The notes under the pieces are model-generated. The model saw nothing but the letters and a program-made list of their open reading frames with translations. It was not told where the DNA came from and searched no databases. Positions 53,423 to 63,772 of a stretch of 64,000 nucleotides of DNA are shown here, in pieces. This stretch comes from an uncultured Eubacteriales bacterium (GTDB lineage Bacteria; Bacillota; Clostridia; Oscillospirales; Oscillospiraceae), in contig UQQF01000005.1 in the NCBI GenBank assembly GCA_900543085.1, forward strand, positions 10,286 through 74,285. Reading direction: 5' to 3'. Position 1 is the stretch's first letter, and each line of letters starts with the position of its first letter. The position numbers and the translations under genes were made by a program.

Positions 53423-53445
53423 TGCTTTGTCCTGCATGGAAGCAC

Positions 53446-53880
53446 TCAACGCTCGGTCCCTTCCGGTCTCACGATCTTATACCCCACTCGGAAAACAGTT
53501 TTGATATAGATAGGGTGTTTGGGGTTAGGTTCCAGCTTCTGCCGTAAACGCCAAATCGTGTTGTCCACCGTATTTGTACCGAATTCGTAGCTTTCTTCCC
53601 AGGCTGCGTTGTAAAGCTGCTCCCGGCTAAAGACCTGCTCAGGTGATTTTGCCATACAGTATAGGATTGAAAATTCACCGTAATTCAGATGAACCTCTGC
53701 ACCTTGATTCAATACCCGTCGCTGTTCTGGAAATATCTGAATACCACCTAAAGTTACAACAGAATCCTTACGGCTATCAGCATGGAGAATTTGGATGTCT
53801 TTACCCTGCAAAATGTCTAAAATGGAGTGGAAGACACTTCCGTCTGGGTCAGAAGTGCGGATGACTATAATCTCTTTCAT
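53446..53880 (-). CDS. Winged-helix DNA-binding protein (OmpR/PhoB-type) without receiver domain
   Basis: 144 residues, ATG behind GGAGGAAATCGT. The C-terminal 95 residues are a Trans_reg_C winged helix (LNYGEFSILYCMAKSPEQVF, NTVDNTIWRLRQKLEPNPKH, IKTVFRVGYKIV). The N-terminal ~45 residues are too short for a receiver and lack the phospho-acceptor Asp. It may act as a phosphorylation-independent regulator within the element. Confidence 0.85.
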   Translation of the reverse strand: MKEIIVIRTSDPDGSVFHSILDILQGKDIQILHADSRKDSVVTLGGIQIFPEQRRVLNQGAEVHLNYGEFSILYCMAKSPEQVFSREQLYNAAWEESYEFGTNTVDNTIWRLRQKLEPNPKHPIYIKTVFRVGYKIVRPEGTER

Positions 53881-54071
53881 ACGATTTCCTCCGTGGACCA
53901 ACGGCTCTGATCTCATGCATAAAGAAAACGGCGGCCTTGATTTCTCAAAACCGCCGTCAGGCTACTGTATTATGTCAGGGCGCATGGATGACCAGCCGCC
54001 GAAACAACGGTTTTTTTATTATCCGTTTTTCGCGGCTTGTGTCTGGATGGTATATACAAAGGGAAAAGCGA

Positions 54072-55370
54072 TTAGTGCTGCCAAACAATCTCACCGTTAT
54101 CAATTTTCTGCTGAATGTCGTTCCATTCTTCTGGGGTATATTCAAACATTTTCATACTGCTGTTTTCAGTCCCCACATTGCCTTCTACCAGGTCTAAGTC
54201 ATCAGTATCCAGAATCTGGCCGCGAGTATCAGAGGGATCAATCATCTTCATGCCGTTAGATTGCGTCCCGACTTGTCCTTCCGTAAGATTGAACTGATCC
54301 AGATCTTTAACTTGGTCGGGGATACCCTCAGAATCAACAATCTTCATATTATCGGTTTCTGTCCCGGTATGCCCTTCTGTGAGGTTAAGATCATCCAGAT
54401 CAAACTCCTGCCAAGCACCCGAAGATGTTGCAAAGGCAGTTGTTGCGCCGACTACAAAAACCAACGCAAAGGCGCAGGCTAAAATAGAAGTCTTTTTGAA
54501 TTTCATAATTGCTTCAATCCTTTCTGAAATTGCATTTTTCCCAAAGTGGCTACACAAAGCGGACATACCGTTTCTCCGTTCCTCCATTTTAATTAACATC
54601 AGCGCATAGGAGGAGCGCTTTTTTTCACCCATCATTCGGATGACCCAGGCATCACACGACAACTCTATATCCCGGTTGGCGAGAACATACATGACCCAAA
54701 CAAACGGATTAAACCAATGGATGCAGAGCACGGCGGCAAAGAGAATTTTTGTGATTGCGTCAAAGCGCCGAATGTGGACATATTCATGGGTCAGCACATA
54801 CTTCAATGCAACCGGGTCATTCCGATCAAGTTGTTTGGGCAATAGGATCACCGGACGCAGGATGCCATAGGTCAGCGGAGAGGAAATCAAATCGGAACTC
54901 CGCACCGCAAGGGGTCTGGAAATTTGGTGTGCAGCCAACCAATTTTGGATATACGGTGTGTTGTCGGGGATAGACATTCTGAACTTCCGCATACTCCGAA
55001 AATAGGAAATAGAGAAGTAGATGGCCAACAGCAGCACGCCAACCAGCCAGAGTATCTCAAAGGTAGAAATGTGTTCTGTTGCAGGACTTGGAACAGCCGT
55101 ACCTATATCATAAGACGGCGGACTATCCCCCGGTAAAGTAGAAGCGATATTTCCAGAGGGTAATTCTTGAACCACATCTGAAAAAACATCAAGGCCGATA
55201 TGGATGTTGAAAGTCAGCGGGATGGAGAATGGCAGGAGCAAGCGCAGAGCTGCGATCATCCACAACGCTAAAAAGGTTGTTTTAGGCAAACGATGGATTG
55301 CCAATGCGCGGATAACCACAATGAATAAGATCAATACTCCTCCGGCCACGCTCATTTGAAATAGGCTCAT
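54072..55370 (-). CDS. BlaR1/MecR1-type M56 metallopeptidase sensor
   Basis: 432 residues. N-terminal membrane helices, then HEYVHIRRFD (HEYVH 195-199, gluzincin zinc site) and the downstream acidic ligand region (ANRDIELSCDAWVI), then a fourth helix (ILACAFALVFVVGATTAF). No penicillin-binding sensor domain follows; instead three ~32-residue tandem repeats (324-419) fill the outer C-terminus. Homologues sense a signal and cause cleavage of the BlaI-type repressor encoded just upstream. The signal here is unlikely to be a beta-lactam and no resistance gene is present. Confidence 0.88.
   Translation of the reverse strand: MSLFQMSVAGGVLILFIVVIRALAIHRLPKTTFLALWMIAALRLLLPFSIPLTFNIHIGLDVFSDVVQELPSGNIASTLPGDSPPSYDIGTAVPSPATEHISTFEILWLVGVLLLAIYFSISYFRSMRKFRMSIPDNTPYIQNWLAAHQISRPLAVRSSDLISSPLTYGILRPVILLPKQLDRNDPVALKYVLTHEYVHIRRFDAITKILFAAVLCIHWFNPFVWVMYVLANRDIELSCDAWVIRMMGEKKRSSYALMLIKMEERRNGMSALCSHFGKNAISERIEAIMKFKKTSILACAFALVFVVGATTAFATSSGAWQEFDLDDLNLTEGHTGTETDNMKIVDSEGIPDQVKDLDQFNLTEGQVGTQSNGMKMIDPSDTRGQILDTDDLDLVEGNVGTENSSMKMFEYTPEEWNDIQQKIDNGEIVWQH
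54141..54401 (-). repeat. Three tandem repeats encoding the BlaR1-like outer tail
   Basis: Protein units start at residues 324, 356 and 388: DLDDLNLTEGHTGTETDNMK, DLDQFNLTEGQVGTQSNGMK, DTDDLDLVEGNVGTENSSMK; unit length 32 residues (96 bases). Confidence 0.85.
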
Positions 55371-55380
55371 GCGTTACCTC

Positions 55381-55740
55381 CTATTCCAATTCAGCCACCA
55401 TCCGGCGCAGATTTTCAATTTGCTCCTTGGATAGCTTTTGATTGTCCAGCAAGGCGGCAAACAGTTTGTCGGGGGAGCCGTCAAACAGCTTGCCAATCAG
55501 CTCCTCTGCCTCCGCCTCTTGCACAACCTCTTTTGCAATCAGCGCATGGCACATGAAGTTTGGCTCGCTACGCTCAATGGCGCCTTTCGCGATGCACTTT
55601 TTAATCACGGTGTAGGTGGTGTTCATGTTCCAGCCGATTTCCTCTTTGAGAATATCAGAAATTTGCTTTGCGGTCTTGTCACCTTCTTTCCATAGCACAT
55701 CCATGACCTTTAGCTCAGAATCAAAGAGCTTAATTGCCAT
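55381..55740 (-). CDS. BlaI/MecI/CopY-family repressor
   Basis: 119 residues. FDSELKVMDVLWKEGDKTAK and NTTYTVIKKCIAKGAIERSE are the winged helix with the family's recognition helix; the C-terminal helices (LLDNQKLSKEQIENLRRMV) dimerise. It is cleaved by M56 sensors in known systems. It precedes the M56 gene by ten bases and is preceded by three matching operators. Confidence 0.92.
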   Translation of the reverse strand: MAIKLFDSELKVMDVLWKEGDKTAKQISDILKEEIGWNMNTTYTVIKKCIAKGAIERSEPNFMCHALIAKEVVQEAEAEELIGKLFDGSPDKLFAALLDNQKLSKEQIENLRRMVAELE

Positions 55741-55760
55741 ATCATCAAATCCTTTCTTTG

Positions 55761-55830
55761 AACTATTGCAATAGTTTACGCTATAATACTATCACAATAG
55801 TTTCGAGTTGTCAATACTACTGCAATAGTT
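55761..55830 (-). promoter_or_regulatory. BlaI-type promoter with three operators
   Basis: Three related palindromes: AACTATTGCAATAGTT (55761-55776, perfect), ACTATCACAATAGTTT (55788-55803) and ACTACTGCAATAGTT (55816-55830). The promoter TTGACA (55814-55809), 17 bases, TAGTAT (minus strand) lies among them, so repressor binding would block transcription of the repressor/sensor pair. Confidence 0.85.
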
Positions 55831-55884
55831 TGCTTGAAACCTCCCACAGCCAGCTTGACAAGCTGCTTTATTCGCGCTACTCTT

Positions 55885-56181
55885 TTTGTAAGACAGGAAG
55901 AAAGACAATTGCTGGTGCGGGGGTATGAGCAGGAAAAGGCGGAGCTGGAGGCAAAGGCGGAAACGCTCAAAGACGAGATTGCTAATCGACAGGATACGCT
56001 TCTGAACGCTGAACGCTTCCGCAAACTGGTGGACAAGTACACGGATATTACGGAGCTGATGCCGGAATTGGTGCGGGAGTTTGTTGAACGCATCGAGGTG
56101 CATGAACGCTCCGGGCGGTACAAGAAAAAGCACTACACCCAGCAGGTCGATATTTACTTCAATTTCATCGGCCAGGCATGA
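55885..56181 (+). pseudogene. C-terminal remnant of a large serine recombinase (TnpX-like, DUF4368)
   Basis: About 97 residues (RQEERQLLVRGYEQEKAELE, DIANRQDTLL-type EIANRQDTLLNAERFRKLVD, VREFVERIEVHERSGRYKKK, YTQQVDIYFNFIGQA) match the very C-terminus of Tn4451 TnpX-type resolvase/integrases. The catalytic serine domain and the recombinase domain are absent; the sequence upstream belongs to the blaI-type operator region, so a deletion or recombination removed them. Confidence 0.85.
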
Positions 56182-56187
56182 CAAAGC

Positions 56188-56217
56188 GGCCCCAGGATGC
56201 CGTAACATCCTGGGGCC
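56188..56217 (+). terminator. Hairpin after the recombinase remnant
   Basis: GGCCCCAGGATG CCGTAA CATCCTGGGGCC, a perfect 12-base-pair stem without a clear T-run. Confidence 0.5.
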
Positions 56218-56232
56218 ATGCGTGGAACCAAA

Positions 56233-56274
56233 AACATCCTTATCAGGGCGAGCCGATATGGCTCGCCGCGTTTT
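56233..56274 (-). repeat. Right inverted repeat of the element, containing a hairpin
   Basis: Reverse complement matches 52899-52939 over AAAACGCGGCGAGCC and GATAAGGATGTT. It contains GGCGAGCC GATAT GGCTCGCC followed by GCGTTTTATT, so it can also act as a terminator for either strand. Confidence 0.7.
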
Positions 56275-56288
56275 ATTCTGTAGGCTTA

Positions 56289-57731
56289 TCAGTCCGCGCC
56301 GCCGGTGGGGACGCGGAAGATCCACTCGTTACTCATGTTCTTCCAGCCGCAGCTGACGGAGTCGGAGCACCAGGCAAAGCCGTCAATGACCACGCCGGTG
56401 CAGCCGTCCGCCACAAAGGAGCCGGCGGAGTCGTACAGCGTCTGGGTGCCGGGGTTGTACATGTAGGTATCGCCCGTGGCCTGGTCCTGGACGAAGCTGC
56501 ACTCGCCGTAGCTGACCACGCGGCTGTAGTTGTCCATGACCGCCTGGCTGCCGTCGGCCAGCTCCACCAGCCAGAGGTCGCCGCTGCGCGAGATTATAGA
56601 GCTCGCGCCGGAGAAGTAGACCTCGCTGCCGCCGGTGAGGAACACGCGCACGCCGGTCTCGCCCTTGACCCAGAAGCCGCCGTCGATGGGCACTCCGGTG
56701 TAGCCGTAGAAAACGGCCTGCTCAAAGGTCTGGGTGCTGTAATAGGTGCCGTCGGCGTCTATGCTGCCATAGCCGAGGCTGACCTCGCTGACGCCGGGGA
56801 GCTGCAGCCGCACGGTGCCGGTGGTGTCTATTATCTGCCACATTCCGCTGCCGTAGACGGCCGCGTAGCCGCCGACGAAGCTCGTCGCCTGAGAATAGGC
56901 AGGCTGCACGGCAAACTCGCCGTCGGTGTTCACATAGCCCCACAGGCCGTTCACGCGCACGGCGGCGTAGCCCTCGGAGAAGGGCAGGGCGTCCTCAAAA
57001 TAGCTGGTGCGGCCTTCGCTGCGGTTGAGCGCCGTGCCGTCGGCGCGCAGGAAGCTCTTGGAGCCGCTCTGGTACGTGCAGAGCATCAGTCCGCTGCCGC
57101 ACTGGGCGAGCGTTGAGACGCTGCCGGCGGCCATCATGCTGCGGTCGGAGAAGTTGGCCGTGCTGAAAAGCTGCGTGCCGGCCTCGTCATAGCAGACGGC
57201 GAGGTTGGCGTTCTCGTCCGTGACGCACAGCACGCCCAGCTCCATCGGGTAGACGGCGGTGTAGGCGAAGTCGCTTATCCAGCTGCCGTCCGCGGCGCAG
57301 ACGGCGTACAGCCCGCCGGTGTTTTGCAGGATATAGATGTCGAGGTACTGTGTCTCGCCGCCGCTCTCATAGCTTGCGGCCGTGACGCTCTCGAGCACGG
57401 GGTCGAGGACTATCATGCCGCTCTCGGTCACGAGTCCGCCGCCGAAGGGCAGCAGGCGGCTGTAGGAGTCCGAGGTGGCGAGCGTGTCCATTACGGAGCT
57501 GCTCAGGCGGCTGTACACGGCCTCGAAGGGCACGTATTCGGTAAGCTCCTCGCGGTCGGTGGCGACGTTGGGGGCGACTACTCCGCCCTCGTCCGAGGCG
57601 GCGTTGCCCTCCGCGCGCTCTATGGCGGGGTCGATGTACTCCTCACGCACGGTCGCCCACTGGTCTGAAAGCCCGCAGCCCGTCAGCGTGAGCGTCAGCG
57701 CAAGCGCGAGCGGTATTATACGTTTCTTCAT
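56289..57731 (-). CDS. WG-repeat-like lipoprotein
   Basis: 480 residues, ATG behind GGAGGCGGTTCG, overlapping the upstream gene by four bases. Lipobox LTGC at about 16-19. The body has repeated beta units ending in Y-NTDG or similar (GLWGYVNTDGEFAVQPAYSQ, GGLYAVCAADGSWISDFAYT, SGMWQIIDTTGTVRLQLPG), typical of WG (KWG) repeat propeller-like proteins. Extracytoplasmic, function unknown, co-transcribed with a PstS-like lipoprotein. Confidence 0.82.
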   Translation of the reverse strand: MKKRIIPLALALTLTLTGCGLSDQWATVREEYIDPAIERAEGNAASDEGGVVAPNVATDREELTEYVPFEAVYSRLSSSVMDTLATSDSYSRLLPFGGGLVTESGMIVLDPVLESVTAASYESGGETQYLDIYILQNTGGLYAVCAADGSWISDFAYTAVYPMELGVLCVTDENANLAVCYDEAGTQLFSTANFSDRSMMAAGSVSTLAQCGSGLMLCTYQSGSKSFLRADGTALNRSEGRTSYFEDALPFSEGYAAVRVNGLWGYVNTDGEFAVQPAYSQATSFVGGYAAVYGSGMWQIIDTTGTVRLQLPGVSEVSLGYGSIDADGTYYSTQTFEQAVFYGYTGVPIDGGFWVKGETGVRVFLTGGSEVYFSGASSIISRSGDLWLVELADGSQAVMDNYSRVVSYGECSFVQDQATGDTYMYNPGTQTLYDSAGSFVADGCTGVVIDGFAWCSDSVSCGWKNMSNEWIFRVPTGGAD

Positions 57732-58564
57732 CGAACCGCCTCCAAATAGCCCTGCGAGGATATGAACGCCTGACCCACGCTGCCCTGCAGCCAGAGCCAG
57801 AGCGTGCGCGCGGCCTCGCCCTCGGGCGCGGAGCTTGCGACGCCCGCAAGCACGTCCAGCGCGAGGGTGTACTCCCCGGAGCGTATGCTGTCCGCCGAGG
57901 GAGCCACGCCGTCGACGGAGATGATCTTGTACCCGTCCGCAAGCCCCAGAAGCTCGCACTCGCTCCAGAACCCGAAGCCTATCACGTTGTCGCCCGTGAG
58001 AGGCAGGCTCTCGCCCGTGACCAGGGCGCTGTCGCAGCCTATGAGGCTGTCCAGGGCGGCTATGGAGCCGCTGCCCTCGGGGCGGGTGAGTATCCGTACC
58101 GTGCCGCTGCCGCCGTAGCTGCTCCAGTCCTCGGCGCGGCCGGAGAAGATGTCCGCCAGCTCGTCCGAGCTAAGGTCGCTCACGCTGCTGCCCTCGCCGA
58201 CAAAGAAGACCAGGGCGTCGCGCGCTATGGGCGCGGTGTCTACGCCGGAGGGCGTGGAGGAGCCCTCTGGCGCCACGACGACGTCGGCCTCGCCGCTGCC
58301 CAGCGCGGCCCAGGCCGCGTCCGTCGCGCCGAAGCTCAGGTGCCTGGCGGCGTTGGTGCGGGTGGTGCCCAGCATGATGGCGGCGACGGCCTCCGTCAGC
58401 GGCTCGTATGCGGAGCTGCCCGCCACGGCGGGGAAGCTGTCCGAGCTGTATGAGTAGTCAAGCGTCGCGTCCGGCGCAGCGGTCGGATCGGGCGCAAAGT
58501 CGCCGCAGGCGGCGAGCGACAGCATCAGCGCCGCCGCGCACAGCAGCGCAACAGGTTTCTTCAT
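57728..58564 (-). CDS. PstS-like phosphate/anion-binding lipoprotein
   Basis: 278 residues with lipobox LAAC at about 17-20. SSAYEPLTEAVAAIM, DVVVAPEGSS, ARDALVFFVGEGSSVSDLSS and ILTRPEGSGSIAALDSLIG are the phosphate-binding-protein fold segments (ELADIFSGRAEDWSSYGG is the PBP-like-2 hallmark). No pst permease genes are adjacent, so it may be a sensor or scavenging protein instead of a transporter component. Confidence 0.82.
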   Translation of the reverse strand: MKKPVALLCAAALMLSLAACGDFAPDPTAAPDATLDYSYSSDSFPAVAGSSAYEPLTEAVAAIMLGTTRTNAARHLSFGATDAAWAALGSGEADVVVAPEGSSTPSGVDTAPIARDALVFFVGEGSSVSDLSSDELADIFSGRAEDWSSYGGSGTVRILTRPEGSGSIAALDSLIGCDSALVTGESLPLTGDNVIGFGFWSECELLGLADGYKIISVDGVAPSADSIRSGEYTLALDVLAGVASSAPEGEAARTLWLWLQGSVGQAFISSQGYLEAVR

Positions 58565-58718
58565 TGTATGTCCTCCCAGCGGGTGTTGTCGGTGCTCCAG
58601 ATGAGCGCCGTCCGGGCAGCGCAGCGCGCCGCTGCCGCCCGTCCGGACTCCAGGAGCTATTATAATATTTTAAGAATACTCATTTATGAACAATCTGTCA
58701 ATTCTTCATTTGCCGCTA

Positions 58719-58772
58719 TTGACATTGGCAGTGCTCGGTGTTATATTAGCACTCGGAAGCTGAGAGTGCCAA
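58719..58772 (+). promoter_or_regulatory. Heat-shock promoter with CIRCE operator
   Basis: TTGACA (58719-58724), 17 bases, TATATT (58742-58747). CIRCE, TTAGCACTC-N9-GAGTGCCAA (58746-58772), overlaps the -10 box and predicted start site; one arm differs by one base from the consensus GAGTGCTAA. HrcA bound here would block the operon. The rest of 58565-58841 shows no gene. Confidence 0.95.
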
Positions 58773-58841
58773 CAGGCGCGTTGAAGCGCCCGCGAGGGCG
58801 CCGGGACGGCCGAAAATACGGCGCGATCTTCCGGGGATAAG

Positions 58842-59939
58842 ATGGCTTTGACCGACAGGAAAAAGAAAATACTTGCCGCCGTCGTGGAGGAGTACATCCG
58901 CACGGCGGAGCCGGTCGGCTCCAAGACGATAGCTCAGGTCGCCAACCTGGGCTGCTCCTCGGCCACGATACGCAACGAGCTGGCCGAGCTGACCTCCATG
59001 GGTTATCTGGAGCAGCCCCACACCAGCGCCGGCCGCGTGCCGACGCCGCAGGGCTATCGCATCTACGTGAACGAGCTCATGCAGCGACAGAAGCTCTCCA
59101 TCGAGGAGACGGAGGCCATAAACCGCAGCCTCAACGACAAGCTCAGCGAGCTTGACCACCTGATGAGCAACGTGGGCGCGCTGGCGTCCAGCCTGACGAA
59201 CTACCCCGCAATGGCCATCGCGGCTCCGCCGCCGGCGACGATAAAGCGTTTTGACCTCATATATATAGACGCCAATACGTTCATAATTGTTGCCATGATG
59301 AGCAATGATACAGTCAGGAACAAGCTGGTTCACCTGCCGGTGAGCGTGGGTCAGGACATGATCGCAAAGCTCTCGGCGGTGTTCAACGCCAACTTCACGG
59401 GCATCACCGAGGACAAGATAACCTCGCTGACCATCCGCGCCGCCGAGCGGGCGGTGGACGACACGATGGGGCTCACGGGCGTGATCGCCTCCTTCGCCAT
59501 CGAGATACTCTCCGAGTCGAAGAACGGCGAGGCCTATGTCACGGGCGCTAACCGGCTGCTGGCTCAGCCGGAGTATCAGGATCCGGCGAAGGCTCACGCG
59601 CTGATGAGCTACATCTCGGACGCCGAGCACATCAAGAACCTTCCGGACGTCTACAGCGTGGACGGCGAGGGCATCAAGGTGCTCATAGGCCCCGAGAACG
59701 TCGCCGAGGAGCTGAAGGACTCCAGCGTCGTGCTTGCGAGCTACGATATGGGCGATGACACCAAGGGTCTCATCGGCGTGGTCGGCCCCACCAGAATGGA
59801 CTATTCCGCCGTGGCAGCCAAGCTCGGGCTGATAGCCCGGGCGCTCTCCGAGCGGCTGGGCGGCGGCAGCGCGCCACCGAAGGGATTGGACAACAAACTC
59901 ATTATAAAGGAAGATACGAATGAGCAGCAAGAAGAATAG
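58842..59939 (+). CDS. hrcA: Heat-inducible transcription repressor HrcA
   Basis: 365 residues. The N-terminal winged helix (DRKKKILAAVVEEYIRTAEP, SSATIRNELAELTSMGYLEQ, HTSAGRVPTPQGYRIYVNEL) binds CIRCE; the GAF-like and dimerisation domains follow (VLASYDMGDDTKGLIGVVGP, PTRMDYSAVAAKL). Represses its own operon through the CIRCE element upstream. Overlaps grpE by 20 bases. Confidence 0.97.
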   Translation: MALTDRKKKILAAVVEEYIRTAEPVGSKTIAQVANLGCSSATIRNELAELTSMGYLEQPHTSAGRVPTPQGYRIYVNELMQRQKLSIEETEAINRSLNDKLSELDHLMSNVGALASSLTNYPAMAIAAPPPATIKRFDLIYIDANTFIIVAMMSNDTVRNKLVHLPVSVGQDMIAKLSAVFNANFTGITEDKITSLTIRAAERAVDDTMGLTGVIASFAIEILSESKNGEAYVTGANRLLAQPEYQDPAKAHALMSYISDAEHIKNLPDVYSVDGEGIKVLIGPENVAEELKDSSVVLASYDMGDDTKGLIGVVGPTRMDYSAVAAKLGLIARALSERLGGGSAPPKGLDNKLIIKEDTNEQQEE

Positions 59940-60510
59940 GCCGGAAGACGCCGTCCCCGAGCAGGAGAACAAGGCGGCGGAGCAGGCCGCAGAAAACGAA
60001 AAGCCGCCCGAGGCGGAAAACCAGGGCGCAGCCGGCGAGGACACGAAGACCGAAGCGGCTCCGGAGGAGAAGTCCGGCGCGGACGACTGCGCGGCCAAAG
60101 TTCAGGCCGAGCACGACCGCTATCTCCGTCTCGCCGCAGAGTACGACAACTACCGCAAGCGCTCCGCCAGGGAGCGTGAGAGCATATACTCCGACGTGAG
60201 AGCCGACACCGTGACCAAGTTCCTGCCCGTGTACGACAACCTGATCCGCGCGCTGGAGCAGTCCACGGCGGACGAGGCCTACCGCAAGGGCGTCGAGATG
60301 ATAATGACCCAGTTCAAGGACATCCTCGGCCGCCTGGGCGTCACGGAGATCGAATCCGTCGGACAGACCTTCGACCCCGCGCTGCACAACGCGGTGATGC
60401 ACGACACCGACGAGGAGAAGGGCGAGAACGTCATCGTCCAGGAGCTGCAGAAGGGCTTCAAGATGGGCGACAAGGTCATCCGCTTCGCCATGGTCAAGGT
60501 CGTCAACTGA
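59920..60510 (+). CDS. grpE: Nucleotide exchange factor GrpE
   Basis: 196 residues, ATG behind AAGGAAGATACGA. A long acidic N-terminus (1-60), then DRYLRLAAEYDNYRKRSARE coiled coil and the C-terminal beta wing (TFDPALHNAVMHDTDEE, VIVQELQKGFKMGDKVIRFA). Releases ADP from DnaK. Confidence 0.97.
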   Translation: MSSKKNRPEDAVPEQENKAAEQAAENEKPPEAENQGAAGEDTKTEAAPEEKSGADDCAAKVQAEHDRYLRLAAEYDNYRKRSARERESIYSDVRADTVTKFLPVYDNLIRALEQSTADEAYRKGVEMIMTQFKDILGRLGVTEIESVGQTFDPALHNAVMHDTDEEKGENVIVQELQKGFKMGDKVIRFAMVKVVN

Positions 60511-60571
60511 AATCTGACATACAAACCAAATTTATATATTAACTCTTTAACTTATACTGGAGGCAGACATC

Positions 60572-62416
<1,845 letters not shown>

Positions 62417-62538
62417 TCACCAGCGCCGGGGAGCGCGGCTCCCCGGCGCGCCCAGCCTTATCATGGCGCCGCGCCGGGGCTTGTGACAGCTCCGGCGCGC
62501 GCTTGGCGTAAAAGGCCACAAATTGTGAGGTGAAGCAT

Positions 62539-63690
62539 ATGGCGGAACAGAAACGAGACTACTATGAGGTCCTGGGCGTCAGCAAGAGCGCCACGGACGA
62601 CGAGATCAAAAAGGCATACAGGAAGCTTGCCAAGCAGTACCACCCCGACCTGCACCCCGGCGACAAGGAGTGCGAGGAGAAGTTCAAGGAGCTCAACGAG
62701 GCCGCGGAGGTGCTCGGCGACCCCGAGAAGCGCAAGAAGTACGACCAGTTCGGTCACGCGGCCTTTGACCCCAACGCGGGCTTCGGCGGCGGTGGAGCCG
62801 GCTTCGGAGGCTTCGGAGACTTCGGGGGCTTTGGCGGCTTTGGAGATATATTCGGCGATTTGGGCGACATCTTCGGCTTCGGCGGCGGCTCGTCCGGCGC
62901 GCGGCGCAACGGGCCGCAGCGCGGCGAGAGCGTGCGCACGGGCGTGACTCTGACCTTTGAGGAGGCCGCCTTCGGCTGCAAGAAGGAGGTCAGCATCGGC
63001 AGGGTGGAGGAGTGCCCGGACTGCCACGGCAGCGGCTGCGCCGCCGGCACTACGGCCGAGACCTGCCCCGACTGCGGCGGCACCGGCACCGTGCGCACCA
63101 CCAAGCGCACGCCCTTCGGCATGGTGCAGTCCACCGGGCCGTGCTCCAAGTGCGGCGGCAGCGGCAAGATAATCCACCAGCCCTGCCCTACCTGCCGCGG
63201 CAAGGGCGCGGTGCGCCGCAACAAGAAGGTGACCGTGAACATACCCGCCGGCATAGACGACGGCCAGACCATATCCCTCAAGGGACAGGGCAGCGCGGGC
63301 GCCAACGGCGGCCCGGCCGGAGACCTGCTGGTCACAGTCGCGGTGCGCGACAGCGACAAGTTCGAGCGCGACGGCTCCAGCGTGCTGAGCAACGTTGAGG
63401 TCAGCTTCGCCCAGGCCGCGCTGGGCGCGGATCTGCAGGTGGACACGATAGACGGCAAGGTCAAGCTCACCATTCCCGAGGGCACACAGAGCGGCACGGT
63501 CTTCCGCCTGCGCGGCAAGGGAATACCGTTCCTGCGCGGCTCCGGGCGCGGCGACCAGTACGTCACGGTCAACGTGGCTGTGCCCAAGGGCTTGAACAAC
63601 CACCAGAAGGAAGCCCTGCGCGCCTTTGCAAAGGCGATGGGCGAGGAGGCCGAGGAGCCCGCCGGACTGTTCAAAAAGAAGCGCAAATGA
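62539..63690 (+). CDS. dnaJ: Co-chaperone DnaJ (Hsp40)
   Basis: 383 residues; the ATG at 62539 lies behind GTGAGGTGAAGCAT. J domain with HPD ([20 protein letters not shown]), Gly/Phe-rich region (about 80-125), four zinc motifs [24 protein letters not shown] and CPTCRGKG, then the C-terminal substrate domains. Type I DnaJ, last gene of the operon. Confidence 0.97.
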   Translation: MAEQKRDYYEVLGVSKSATDDEIKKAYRKLAKQYHPDLHPGDKECEEKFKELNEAAEVLGDPEKRKKYDQFGHAAFDPNAGFGGGGAGFGGFGDFGGFGGFGDIFGDLGDIFGFGGGSSGARRNGPQRGESVRTGVTLTFEEAAFGCKKEVSIGRVEECPDCHGSGCAAGTTAETCPDCGGTGTVRTTKRTPFGMVQSTGPCSKCGGSGKIIHQPCPTCRGKGAVRRNKKVTVNIPAGIDDGQTISLKGQGSAGANGGPAGDLLVTVAVRDSDKFERDGSSVLSNVEVSFAQAALGADLQVDTIDGKVKLTIPEGTQSGTVFRLRGKGIPFLRGSGRGDQYVTVNVAVPKGLNNHQKEALRAFAKAMGEEAEEPAGLFKKKRK

Positions 63691-63691
63691 T

Positions 63692-63757
63692 TTAAGAGCC
63701 GGTCGCAAGACCGGCTCTTAAACTGTCAAAAAAGGCCGTCGACGGCCTTTTTTGACA
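63692..63757 (+). terminator. Two tandem terminators of the dnaK operon
   Basis: TTTAAGAGCCGGTC GCAA GACCGGCTCTTAAA (about 63691-63722) is followed at once by TGTCAAAAAAGGCCG TCGA CGGCCTTTTTTGACA (63724-63757); both are long stems. Confidence 0.88.
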
Positions 63758-63772
63758 ATAAAGTCCACCCGT

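Larger units (their letters stand above)
52899..56274. mobile_element. Remnant of a Tn4451-type (large serine recombinase) element carrying a BlaR1/BlaI-type cassette
   Basis: The region is visibly A+T-richer than the chromosome on both sides, and is bounded by imperfect inverted repeats (52899-52939 and 56233-56274). It carries tnpV at the left and the C-terminal end of a TnpX-like recombinase at the right, with a regulatory cassette between. The recombinase lacks its N-terminal catalytic part, so the element cannot move by itself. Whether the inverted repeats are true element ends or copies of a host palindrome is open. Confidence 0.65.
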
